Part shown: positions 1 through 5,756 of the stretch, one piece after another
Position numbering within the stretch: position 1 is the stretch's first letter
Layout: every line of letters starts with the position of its first letter
Assembly: GCA_964495755.1 (NCBI GenBank)
Contig: CAZBXU010000193.1
Span: forward strand, 1-6,231
DNA: 6,231 bases
Reading direction: 5' to 3'
From: JAFGQJ01 sp964495755
Lineage (GTDB): Bacteria; Spirochaetota; Spirochaetia; SZUA-6; DRHE01
The notes under the pieces: model-generated
The model's input: only the letters and a program-made list of their open reading frames with translations
Database searches by the model: none
Told to the model about the DNA's origin: nothing
Position numbers and translations under genes: made by a program

Positions 1-1
1 G

Positions 2-955
2 CTCCATACAACAGGATTGGATCTCACCCAGGAGTTCATTGCTTTGGATATACTATCCCTGATTTACGGCGGAAACATCACTTATGAATATGCGATCAGC
101 ACAGAGATAGATGAACACAAGCGAATCAATGGCGCTGCATTTCTAGAACTGGCGTTTTACCCAGTATCGAATGTATCCATTATCCCTGCACTGCGGTACG
201 ACTACTACTCTGATTATCCGGGAAGCTTGAACTACAAACTGAACGTTGTGTATTCGTTGAATAACTCAACGTCGCTAAAGCTGTCTGGAGGAAAATCCTA
301 CCGAATACCTACACTGAACGACCTTTATTGGCCTGATGACCCTGTCTGGTTCACCAGAGGCAACACGAACTTGACTCCCGAAACGGGGTACTACGGCGAG
401 ATAGGTTTCTCTATAATCACTGATCGAGTACAGGTCAATGCGTTTGTATTCGCACGCTATTTGATTGATGCCATTATCTGGGGGTTCAACACCGTTACAT
501 TTTACTATGAACCACTGAACATAGGGGAAAGCTTGTTTCCGGGAGCCGAGCTGGATGCTGAGATTAACTTCTATAACGACTTATGGCTGACCGGTGATTA
601 TACTTTCATCTACAGCTACTTACTTGAGGGTTTTTCTAGCACCTATCAGTTCAGCGATGACAAGCGAGCTCCGTACGTTCCTGTGCATTCTGTAGACGCA
701 GCTCTCGAATATAGGGGCAGTAAAACAACGGGTGGAATATATTTCGAGTATGTCGATAAAACGTACAAGGATGATGACAACACGTTTCAAATCGACGCAT
801 ACCACGTGTTCAACATCCATCTTCAGCACCAACTCAACGATTATCTGGTTCTAAGTCTCGCGGCCAATAATATTCTCAATAATATCTATGAAGTCATCTA
901 TGACTACATTGCACCGCCTGTATCTTTTTGGCTGGGAGCGGAACTGACTCTCTAA
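2..955 (+). CDS. TonB-dependent outer-membrane receptor, C-terminal part (5' end outside window)
   Basis: This is the C-terminal 317 residues of a ligand-gated outer-membrane beta-barrel; the plug domain and N-terminus lie upstream of the window. The frame is open from base 2. A TTG at 17 is not a credible start, because the protein reads in mid-barrel there. Family hallmarks are visible: the SYRIPTLNDLYWP loop motif (bases 296-334), GNTNLTPE (359-382; the family's GNxxLxPE), the late-barrel NNILNNIYE motif (866-892) and an alternating hydrophobic last strand ending in Leu rather than the usual Phe or Trp. Aromatic and Asn-rich composition fits a barrel. The SYR.PT..DLYWP motif is common in receptors annotated as cobalamin or siderophore transporters, but the substrate cannot be read from this fragment. 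The exbB-exbD-tonB genes directly downstream point to a receptor with its own energiser. Its GC content is clearly lower than that of the downstream genes. Confidence 0.93.
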   Translation, partial: LHTTGLDLTQEFIALDILSLIYGGNITYEYAISTEIDEHKRINGAAFLELAFYPVSNVSIIPALRYDYYSDYPGSLNYKLNVVYSLNNSTSLKLSGGKSYRIPTLNDLYWPDDPVWFTRGNTNLTPETGYYGEIGFSIITDRVQVNAFVFARYLIDAIIWGFNTVTFYYEPLNIGESLFPGAELDAEINFYNDLWLTGDYTFIYSYLLEGFSSTYQFSDDKRAPYVPVHSVDAALEYRGSKTTGGIYFEYVDKTYKDDDNTFQIDAYHVFNIHLQHQLNDYLVLSLAANNILNNIYEVIYDYIAPPVSFWLGAELTL

Positions 956-964
956 CAGGTTTTT

Positions 965-1010
965 GGCGAGCGGGATAGGAGGTGCATCAGGCTCCCCCTA
1001 TCTCCCCGCC
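965..1010 (+). other. Intercistronic hairpin between receptor gene and exbB
   Basis: A long imperfect inverted repeat fills most of the gap. The outer arm GGCG (965-968) pairs with CGCC (1007-1010). The inner arm GATAGG (974-979) pairs with CCTATC (997-1002), and GG (981-982) with CC (994-995), around an 11-base loop. Between the arms, further G-C and G-U pairs with one bulge and one mismatch are possible. No T-run follows the 3' arm, so it does not look like an intrinsic terminator. It ends only a few bases before the exbB ribosome-binding site. A plausible inferred role is mRNA processing, stabilisation of the receptor transcript, or tuning of exbB translation. Confidence 0.55.
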
Positions 1011-1012
1011 GC

Positions 1013-1018
1013 GAAGGG
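1013..1018 (+). promoter_or_regulatory. exbB ribosome-binding site
   Basis: GAAGGG lies 7 bases before the ATG at 1026. It decides the exbB start in favour of 1026 over the in-frame TTG at 963. Starting at 963 would add 21 residues unlike the family N-terminus and would place the start before the hairpin. Confidence 0.65.
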
Positions 1019-1025
1019 ATTTGAT

Positions 1026-1631
1026 ATGCTGGAACTATTTTTGAAGGGCGGAGTGCTGATGTACCCGCTGCTCCTGTGCTCTGTTATCGCGGTGGCCGTG
1101 ATCCTGGAGCGGGGGATTCACTTCCTACGTGCCGGCTCCGGTCTCGGTTGGCTGCAGGAAGCGCAGATCATGATTCGAAAAGAAGCGTTTGATGAAGCTG
1201 CAGAGTTAACCAACGCCCAGGGCGGACCGGTCGCGCTACTTCTTGGAGAAGTGATCGAACATCGTGACTTGCCCAGATCAGAACTGGAAACCAGGCTATC
1301 TTCCGCCGGGTCTATGGAGTTGAAGCGTCTGTCCGCACGCCTGCATCTACTGGAGTTGATAGGAAAGATCGCACCTATGCTTGGACTTTCCGGAACGGTG
1401 TTGGGATTGACCCGCACCTTTCAGACAGTTGCGGCTGTACAAAATTTCACCAATCCTGGGCTGCTCGCCCACGGAATCTGGGAAGCCCTGATCACGACGG
1501 TCACCGGATTATTCATAGGGATCCCCGCCCTCGTATTCCATCACCTCTTCGAGAACCGGCTCAAGTCCCTGTCCTTTGAGATGAAAGCTTCCACTGAAAC
1601 GATTTTGGCGGAATTGGGAGACGCAGGGTGA
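1026..1631 (+). CDS. exbB: ExbB-type proton-channel subunit (MotA/TolQ/ExbB family)
   Basis: This 201-residue inner-membrane protein forms, with ExbD, the channel that uses the proton-motive force to drive TonB. TM1 (about 9-27) follows a short N-terminus beginning MLELFLKGG, as is typical of the family. A cytoplasmic loop (about 30-105) leads to the conserved second and third helices. The family signature is clear: KIAPMLGLSGTVLGL (114-128) and then EALITTVTGLFIGIPAL (153-169). By alignment from memory, Glu153 and Thr158 correspond to E. coli ExbB Glu176 and Thr181 in the channel. The start is ATG with a GAAGGG site 7 bases upstream. The stop overlaps the exbD GTG start by 4 bases. TolQ is a close relative, but the adjacent receptor and tonB genes, with no tolA, tolB or pal, favour ExbB. 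Confidence 0.93.
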   Translation: MLELFLKGGVLMYPLLLCSVIAVAVILERGIHFLRAGSGLGWLQEAQIMIRKEAFDEAAELTNAQGGPVALLLGEVIEHRDLPRSELETRLSSAGSMELKRLSARLHLLELIGKIAPMLGLSGTVLGLTRTFQTVAAVQNFTNPGLLAHGIWEALITTVTGLFIGIPALVFHHLFENRLKSLSFEMKASTETILAELGDAG

Positions 1632-2044
1632 TCGAATTCAATATCGAGAGGAATATCGTTGAGAGACGCTGCGGACCGGACCTGATGCCCCTCATCGACA
1701 TGGTGTTCATCCTTCTGATCTTCTTCCTGCTCACTTCCACCGCCATCCAACCGGCTGTGGATGTGGCTCTTCCGGAGACGAACTACGGAGAAATAAAAAG
1801 AGCGGCATCCGTTACGGTAACGATCCACGCCGACGGCATTCTTCTAGTAGATGGACAGAGAGTATCTGAAGAACTGCTTCTGTCTGTCCTGAAATCACAG
1901 TATCGAGAACAGCCCGACGCGGAACTCAGCATCCAGGCGGACCGTCAGGTGCCTTTCGGAAGGGTTGTTGAGATCATGGACCTGAGCAAACAGGCGGGAG
2001 TAGAGGAGGTGTCCTTTCTCGTTGAGAGGAAGGTTGAGGAATGA
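1628..2044 (+). CDS. exbD: ExbD-type biopolymer transport protein (ExbD/TolR family)
   Basis: This 138-residue protein has one transmembrane helix and is the partner of ExbB in the TonB motor. A short cytoplasmic N-terminus precedes PLIDMVFILLIFFLLTS (21-37). This is the family's membrane helix, and Asp24 is the protonatable residue equivalent to E. coli ExbD Asp25. The periplasmic domain (about 60-136) has the usual order: a VTVTIHADG strand, a V(D/N)G turn, a helix, SIQADRQVPFG (101-111), a helix and a final strand. Translation starts at GTG, overlapping the exbB stop in GTGA. GGGAG lies 7 bases upstream, inside the end of exbB. The stop overlaps the tonB ATG in ATGA, so the three proteins are probably made by coupled translation. 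Confidence 0.93.
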   Translation: MIEFNIERNIVERRCGPDLMPLIDMVFILLIFFLLTSTAIQPAVDVALPETNYGEIKRAASVTVTIHADGILLVDGQRVSEELLLSVLKSQYREQPDAELSIQADRQVPFGRVVEIMDLSKQAGVEEVSFLVERKVEE

Positions 2045-2757
2045 GGTCGCGGGCGTTTTTTGTTGCCTCCTTAGGGGTGTCCCTCGGCATTCACGGACTC
2101 ATCCTTTTGGGCCCTCTTTCGAATGCATCTCGACAGGACACCCAAATGGAAAGCTATCGGGTGACCTTGGTTCATAAAGCTATCCAAAATACCAGGCAGA
2201 AAGAAGGGACCGCAACACCGGAATCATCCAGCCTACAGACAGAACCTGTGCCCGAAAAAAGAGCAGTCACCACAGAAGGACCGGCCGACAAAATAGATAC
2301 GAACTACGAGCCGGCCAACCAGAAGCGCGAGGAGCCGCGCGTCGATCATCCTCAACCGCAAGTGCAAATCAACCAGGACTTCGAAGAACGAAAAGCAATC
2401 CGTACAAGCAATCCGGGTCAACGCGTAAACGGGTGGTCACCGGAGGCAGAGCTTGAATTACGGCGGGAAGAACCCATCGATTACCAGCGAGTGCTGAGTG
2501 ACCTCCGTCGGCTTGTTCAAAAAAGCCTCCGTTACCCCGAGATAGCTCGTCGAAAGGGAATCGAGGGTGCGGTCGCCGTACAATTCACAATGAGTACGGA
2601 AGGCTACGCCGAGGATATGGTTGTTTCTGAGTCTTCGGGCTCACGCATCCTGGATCGAGCGGCACTGCAGTCTATTTCTGAGATTTTCCCATATCCTAAT
2701 CCTCCCGAGACTCCACTGCATTTCACGATACCGGTGACCTATCGCCTGACCAAGTAG
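2041..2757 (+). CDS. tonB: TonB-family energy transducer
   Basis: This 238-residue protein links the ExbB/ExbD motor to the outer-membrane receptor. A single N-terminal membrane anchor (about 6-25) carries Ser14-x-x-x-His18, the same SxxxH spacing as Ser16/His20 of E. coli TonB that couples to ExbB/ExbD. Residues about 30-150 form a hydrophilic periplasmic linker rich in Glu, Arg, Gln and Thr, with scattered prolines rather than long EP/KP repeats. The TonB C-terminal domain (about 155-238) begins with RYPEIARRKGIEGAVAV (164-180). It continues through the SSGSRILDRAAL helix (198-209) to the final strand FTIPVTYRL (228-236). The ATG sits inside the exbD stop (ATGA) with GAGG just upstream. It is probably dedicated to the receptor encoded upstream. 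Confidence 0.92.
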   Translation: MRSRAFFVASLGVSLGIHGLILLGPLSNASRQDTQMESYRVTLVHKAIQNTRQKEGTATPESSSLQTEPVPEKRAVTTEGPADKIDTNYEPANQKREEPRVDHPQPQVQINQDFEERKAIRTSNPGQRVNGWSPEAELELRREEPIDYQRVLSDLRRLVQKSLRYPEIARRKGIEGAVAVQFTMSTEGYAEDMVVSESSGSRILDRAALQSISEIFPYPNPPETPLHFTIPVTYRLTK

Positions 2758-2807
2758 AGGTAGGAACGCTTTACCATCCTCGGCATCGAATATAGAATAT
2801 AAGAAAG

Positions 2808-3572
2808 ATGCCGCTTCTTTTTATGTTGCTGTTGATGATCTCACTACCGGCTCAGACCAACGCAGTCGAAATTATCGTTCTATACAACAACGTTCCTCAC
2901 GCTCAGGGCTGTGAATGCCAGTGGGGCTTTGCCTGTTTGGTTCGGGGACCCCAGGACACGATCCTCTTCGATACCGGGGGGAACGGAAACGTGCTTCTCC
3001 GCAACATGGAGCGACTTCAGGTCGATCCTGCCGAGATCGATTGTGTGGTACTCTCCCATAGACATGGAGATCACACTGGAGGCGTGTCGTCACTGCTTCC
3101 ACGTATGAATCCGGTCCGCTGGTATATCCCTGCGGATTTCGTCGTTCAACTTCGCGGGACGTTGGAGGAGGCCGGGCACACAGTGATCCCCGTTACTGAG
3201 CCGCTGAAGATCTGTGCGGGAATTTTTTCCACCGGGGAGCTCGGATCTGCAATCAAGGAACAAAGTCTTATCGTTGAAACTGATGCCGGCCTGATTGTAG
3301 TCACAGGCTGCGCGCACCCGGGTATCGTTGAAATCACGGCAACTGCCCGAAAGTTACGAAACCAGAAGATCCATCTTATTCTAGGCGGCTTTCACCTCGG
3401 CTCGTGCTCCGATCCTGAGCTGAACAGGATCATCAAGCAGCTCCAAGCTCTCGGCGTACAAAAGGTCGCTCCTTCTCACTGTACGGGAGAGAAGGCGATG
3501 AAGCGCTTCGCCGAGGCATGGAAAGAGAACTACATCTCCGCGGGCTGCGGCGCTCGGATTACGATTCCCTGA
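2808..3572 (+). CDS. Exported MBL-fold metallo-hydrolase (COG1237-like)
   Basis: This 254-residue protein has a metallo-beta-lactamase fold. Visible metal ligands and motifs are LFDTG (53-57), His84-x-His86-x-Asp88-His89 in SHRHGDHTGG, His170 in TGCAHPGI, His196 in GGFHL and His224 in PSHCTG. The CAHPGI, GGFHL and HCTG set, with an early WGFACLV segment (39-45), matches the COG1237 group. That group is often named dihydropterin/RFAP-synthase-like, but its substrates are mostly unknown. Residues 1-19 are very hydrophobic and end in TNA, consistent with a signal peptide cleaved before Val20, although no basic n-region is present. The mature chain has nine cysteines. A TAG in frame at 2793 leaves ATG 2808 as the first credible start. 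AAGAAAG abuts it, so the Shine-Dalgarno is poor. It lies 50 bp after tonB on the same strand and is probably co-transcribed. The specific reaction is unknown. Confidence 0.88.
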   Translation: MPLLFMLLLMISLPAQTNAVEIIVLYNNVPHAQGCECQWGFACLVRGPQDTILFDTGGNGNVLLRNMERLQVDPAEIDCVVLSHRHGDHTGGVSSLLPRMNPVRWYIPADFVVQLRGTLEEAGHTVIPVTEPLKICAGIFSTGELGSAIKEQSLIVETDAGLIVVTGCAHPGIVEITATARKLRNQKIHLILGGFHLGSCSDPELNRIIKQLQALGVQKVAPSHCTGEKAMKRFAEAWKENYISAGCGARITIP

Positions 3573-3578
3573 ATCGTA
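3560..3578 (+). other. Short hairpin at the end of the hydrolase gene
   Basis: TACGATT (3560-3566) and AATCGTA (3572-3578) form a perfect 7-bp stem with a 5-base loop that spans the TGA stop. No T-run follows on either strand and the stem is AT-rich, so it is at best a weak terminator or 3'-end structure. The rest of the 3573-3755 gap holds no convincing + strand gene. Confidence 0.25.
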
Positions 3579-3608
3579 CCTCCCATTCGCCTTCATCTTC
3601 GACGTCAC

Positions 3609-3755
3609 TCAGAAGCTCAGCTTGCAGCGCAGGTAGACTGCCGGCTCGGTCAAATCGAATCCGGCATAATTACCGTCGAATATCGCCGGCAGCACGACCG
3701 GTGCCGCGATCAAACAGGCGGATAGGCCGACAAAGGTGAATAAATGATATGAGGA
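3609..3755 (-). pseudogene. Open, protein-like 48-codon extension after the stop of the membrane-protein gene
   Basis: Directly after the TAA at 3756-3758, the same - strand frame stays open for 48 codons to a TGA at 3609-3611. The translation looks like protein: a hydrophobic stretch (FTFVGLSACLIAAPVVLPAI), then a polar segment ending in VYLRCKLSF. There is no ATG or GTG in it. The only TTG lies 14 codons in without a ribosome-binding site, so it is not a free-standing gene. The last ten residues alternate hydrophobic and polar and end in Phe, as barrel proteins do, but a hydrophobic helix next to that is unusual for a barrel. It may be the severed 3' end of the upstream gene (nonsense mutation or base-call error) or a gene remnant. 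I do not recognise the sequence. Confidence 0.3.
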
Positions 3756-4328
3756 TTATTCGTTTAGGAGAGGTTTGAGGAGCCTACGGCTGCCTCGCTG
3801 GATCCCATACATCACAAGATCGAAAACGAGTAAAAAACCGCCCTGAAGAAGCAGGGACTGTCCATAGCCGCGGAACATCGTTTGCCGGCTGGGGAAGCTT
3901 CTCCCATATTCCATAAGGAACAAACCCGTCATGATATAGGCGGCATCCAGTCCTGCGTTCAAGAGAAGAACTTTCTCCAGATTGTATTGAGCATCGACAG
4001 CCGCAAAAAGATCATTGCCCGGCACAGCCCGTACAGAACCATAGTATCCCAGCCCGGCAACTCCCAAGTTGATGAAATTCCAAAGTACGTTCATTTGGTA
4101 GAAGTAGCGGATGTCTTCGTCGGTGGAAAAATAGAGGGCGGTGTTGGCGCCAATATTTGCCAGCGCCCAAGATCCTAAGGTGAGCATGCCCGCTGCATGA
4201 ATCCGATTTCTCCGCTGATCCAGATCCTCCACCGTGATATCCTGGGCACCAAGGATGCCGGCTGCGTTTCCAAGCAGAAACATCACCGCAATCAGTAAGA
4301 CGGTCCGCTTCATCGCTCCCGAGTACAT
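3756..4328 (-). CDS. Small four-helix membrane protein, DUF6992-like
   Basis: The product has 190 residues. An N-terminal signal-like segment (about 7-28; MKRTVLLIAVMFLLG and ending LGA) may be cleaved before Gln29. Four likely membrane helices follow at about 43-66, 78-98, 117-140 and 155-177. Recognisable segments are NRIHAAGMLTLGSWALANI (41-59), YFYQMNVLWNFINLGVAGLG (75-94), LEKVLLLNAGLDAAYIMTG (117-135) and GYGQSLLLQGGFLLVFD (154-170). This pattern resembles the uncharacterised DUF6992 membrane family as I remember it, and no function is known. ATG 4328 is chosen because AGGAGG lies 5 bases upstream; Met6 would start a more typical signal peptide but is too far from that site. The gene is divergent from icd and convergent with the hydrolase gene. 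The frame continues open past its TAA, so the C-terminus may be shortened. Confidence 0.8.
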   Translation of the reverse strand: MYSGAMKRTVLLIAVMFLLGNAAGILGAQDITVEDLDQRRNRIHAAGMLTLGSWALANIGANTALYFSTDEDIRYFYQMNVLWNFINLGVAGLGYYGSVRAVPGNDLFAAVDAQYNLEKVLLLNAGLDAAYIMTGLFLMEYGRSFPSRQTMFRGYGQSLLLQGGFLLVFDLVMYGIQRGSRRLLKPLLNE

Positions 4329-4333
4329 TTTGA

Positions 4334-4339
4334 CCTCCT
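4334..4339 (-). promoter_or_regulatory. Strong ribosome-binding site of the DUF6992-like gene
   Basis: A perfect AGGAGG (read on the - strand) lies 5 bases before the ATG at 4328. It selects Met1 over the in-frame Met6. Confidence 0.75.
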
Positions 4340-4377
4340 ACGTGCCTATTTTTCCCGAAGACCCCTTTCCCTACGGC

Positions 4378-4407
4378 ACTATAGATTGCTTTTATGGTCC
4401 GTTGGAA
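4378..4407 (-). promoter_or_regulatory. Candidate sigma-70 promoter for the DUF6992-like gene
   Basis: On the - strand, TATAGT (4378-4383, 5 of 6 to the -10 consensus) lies 18 bases from TTCCAA (4402-4407, 3 of 6 to the -35 consensus). This would give a leader of about 40 bases before the ATG. The -35 element is weak. It coincides with one copy of a TTGGAA repeat (4402-4407 and 4412-4417 on the + strand, spaced 10 bp) that could be a regulator half-site. Confidence 0.35.
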
Positions 4408-4459
4408 GTCCTTGGAATGCACTACCGCGGGCACCTCCGACCGAAGATAGGTTAGGCGG

Positions 4460-4488
4460 TTGCCGGGGGGTAGCTGTTTCATTACATT
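4460..4488 (+). promoter_or_regulatory. Candidate sigma-70 promoter for icd
   Basis: TTGCCG (4460-4465, 4 of 6 to -35) and TACATT (4483-4488, 4 of 6 to -10) are separated by exactly 17 bases. A start near 4495 would leave a leader of about 20 bases before the icd ATG. This is the best + strand candidate in the 189-bp divergent gap. The rest of that gap is pyrimidine-rich (4345-4374) and shows no RNA gene or riboswitch that I can recognise. Confidence 0.35.
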
Positions 4489-4517
4489 TGTGGCTTAGTT
4501 GATGGAAAGGATCGAAT

Positions 4518-5729
4518 ATGATTGAAGGCCAGAAGATCACCATGAAAGACGGAGCCCTGCAGGTTCCGGTCAATCCGACTATTCCGTTCATCGAAGGTGA
4601 CGGAACCGGACCCGATATCTGGGCTGCGGCGGTGCGGGTTCTCGACGCAGCGGTCCAGAACAGCTACGACGGTAGACGAAAAATCGTCTGGAAGGAAATC
4701 TTGGCCGGCGAAAAAGGGTATAAAGAAACCGGCAGCTGGCTTCCCGATGAAACCGTGGATACCTTTAAAGAGTTCCTCGTGGGCATCAAAGGGCCTCTCA
4801 CTACACCGATCGGAGGCGGAATACGTAGCCTCAACGTGGCCCTTAGGCGCATTCTCGATCTGTACGCCTGCGTCCGGCCGGTGCACTGGATCAGGGGAGT
4901 TCCGAGCCCCGTGGTCCACCCCGAACAAGTCGATATGGTGATTTTTCGGGAGAACACGGAAGATGTTTACGCAGGTATGGAGTTTGAAGAGGGCAGTGCT
5001 GAAGCGGCCAAACTGATCAACTACTGCAAGAAGGAATTTGGCTGGCAGATTCTTCCCGACTCGGGAGTAGGGTTGAAACCGATCAGCATCACTCGTTCTC
5101 ATCGCCTGGTACGGGCGGCGATCACCTACGCGCTGGAGAACAATCGCAAGAGTGTAACCCTTGTGCACAAAGGCAACATCCAGAAGTACACGGAAGGGGC
5201 GTTCATGAAGTGGGGCTACGAGCTGGCTAAAAAAGAGTTCTCCGACCACTGCGTCACTTGGGAAGACATCGACGGAGAAGTGCCCGAGGGCAAGATCCTG
5301 ATCAAGGATGTAATCGCAGATATCTTTCTGCAGCAGATACTGACGCGGCCAATGGAATTCGACGTGATCGCCACTACCAATCTCAATGGAGATTACGCTT
5401 CGGATGCTCTGGCCGCTCAGGTAGGTGGAATCGGAATCGCGCCGGGAGGAAACATCAACTATGTCAGCGGCCACGCCGTATTCGAGGCTACCCACGGGAC
5501 AGCCCCAAAGTACGCGAACCAGGACAAGGTAAATCCCGGTTCGCTGATCCTGTCCGGAGAGATGATGCTTCGCTACATGGGCTGGAAGGAAGCGGCGGAT
5601 CTGATCGCCAAGAGTCTGGAGAAAACCATCGCCAAGAAAACCGTTACCTACGATTTAGCTCGGCTGATGGAAGGAGCGAAGCTGCTGAAATGTTCGGAGT
5701 TCGGATCCGAGATCATCGCCAATATGTAG
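4518..5729 (+). CDS. icd: NADP-dependent isocitrate dehydrogenase
   Basis: Icd oxidises and decarboxylates isocitrate to 2-oxoglutarate in the cytosolic citric-acid cycle. The 403-residue product is full length (E. coli Icd has 416) and reads from MIEGQKITM to the family ending KCSEFGSEIIANM. Substrate and metal residues, mapped from E. coli, are Ser104, Asn106 and Arg110 (in GGGIRSLNVALR), Arg120, Arg144, Lys218 (VHKGN), Asp268, Asp292 and Asp296 (NGDYASD). Lys331-Tyr332, Tyr378 and Arg382 match the NADP-selecting set Lys344, Tyr345, Tyr391 and Arg395. Ser104 is the residue phosphorylated by AceK in E. coli; no aceK is in view. The loop before FEATHG is two residues longer than in E. coli and resembles Bacillus-type enzymes (NINYxxGHAxFEATHG). 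AAGG stands 7 bases before the ATG; the in-frame ATG at 4542 would delete conserved N-terminal residues. No aconitase or citrate synthase gene adjoins. Confidence 0.97.
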   Translation: MIEGQKITMKDGALQVPVNPTIPFIEGDGTGPDIWAAAVRVLDAAVQNSYDGRRKIVWKEILAGEKGYKETGSWLPDETVDTFKEFLVGIKGPLTTPIGGGIRSLNVALRRILDLYACVRPVHWIRGVPSPVVHPEQVDMVIFRENTEDVYAGMEFEEGSAEAAKLINYCKKEFGWQILPDSGVGLKPISITRSHRLVRAAITYALENNRKSVTLVHKGNIQKYTEGAFMKWGYELAKKEFSDHCVTWEDIDGEVPEGKILIKDVIADIFLQQILTRPMEFDVIATTNLNGDYASDALAAQVGGIGIAPGGNINYVSGHAVFEATHGTAPKYANQDKVNPGSLILSGEMMLRYMGWKEAADLIAKSLEKTIAKKTVTYDLARLMEGAKLLKCSEFGSEIIANM

Positions 5730-5756
5730 ATCCGCGGTATTAGGCGGGAGATTCCC

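Noticed and set aside
963..1025. TTG 963 as the exbB start, adding 21 residues
   Set aside because: The extension is Gly/Ser/Pro-rich, sits on the hairpin and is not part of the family N-terminus. ATG 1026 has its own ribosome-binding site.
2770..2796. Possible promoter TTTACC and TATAGA before the hydrolase gene
   Set aside because: The spacing is only 15 bases and both boxes are weak. With tonB 50 bp upstream, co-transcription is simpler.
3638..3692. 8-bp inverted repeat CTGCCGGC/GCCGGCAG in the convergent gap
   Set aside because: The arms are 39 bases apart, do not extend, and no T-run follows. It could be chance in GC-rich sequence.
3518..3739. A + strand open frame of 73 codons across the end of the hydrolase gene
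   Set aside because: It overlaps the real gene in another frame, is Ser/Arg/Pro-rich and has no ribosome-binding site.
4012..4482. A - strand 156-codon frame overlapping the membrane-protein gene and the divergent gap
   Set aside because: It is a different frame from the membrane-protein gene, which has a strong ribosome-binding site, a signal segment and four helices. The alternative has none of these.
4482..5495. A 337-codon open frame on the - strand opposite icd
   Set aside because: It lies fully antisense to a clearly conserved enzyme, and its translation shows no recognisable domain. Long antisense frames opposite well-biased genes are common artefacts.
5258..5743. A 161-codon + strand frame overlapping the 3' half of icd
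   Set aside because: It is out of frame with icd and extremely Arg/Ser/Gly-rich, as expected of a shifted reading of coding DNA.
5731..5755. Possible bidirectional terminator between icd and the PilZ gene
   Set aside because: Only 4-5-bp stems (CCGC/GCGG and GGGA/TCCC) can be drawn and there is no T-run on either strand.
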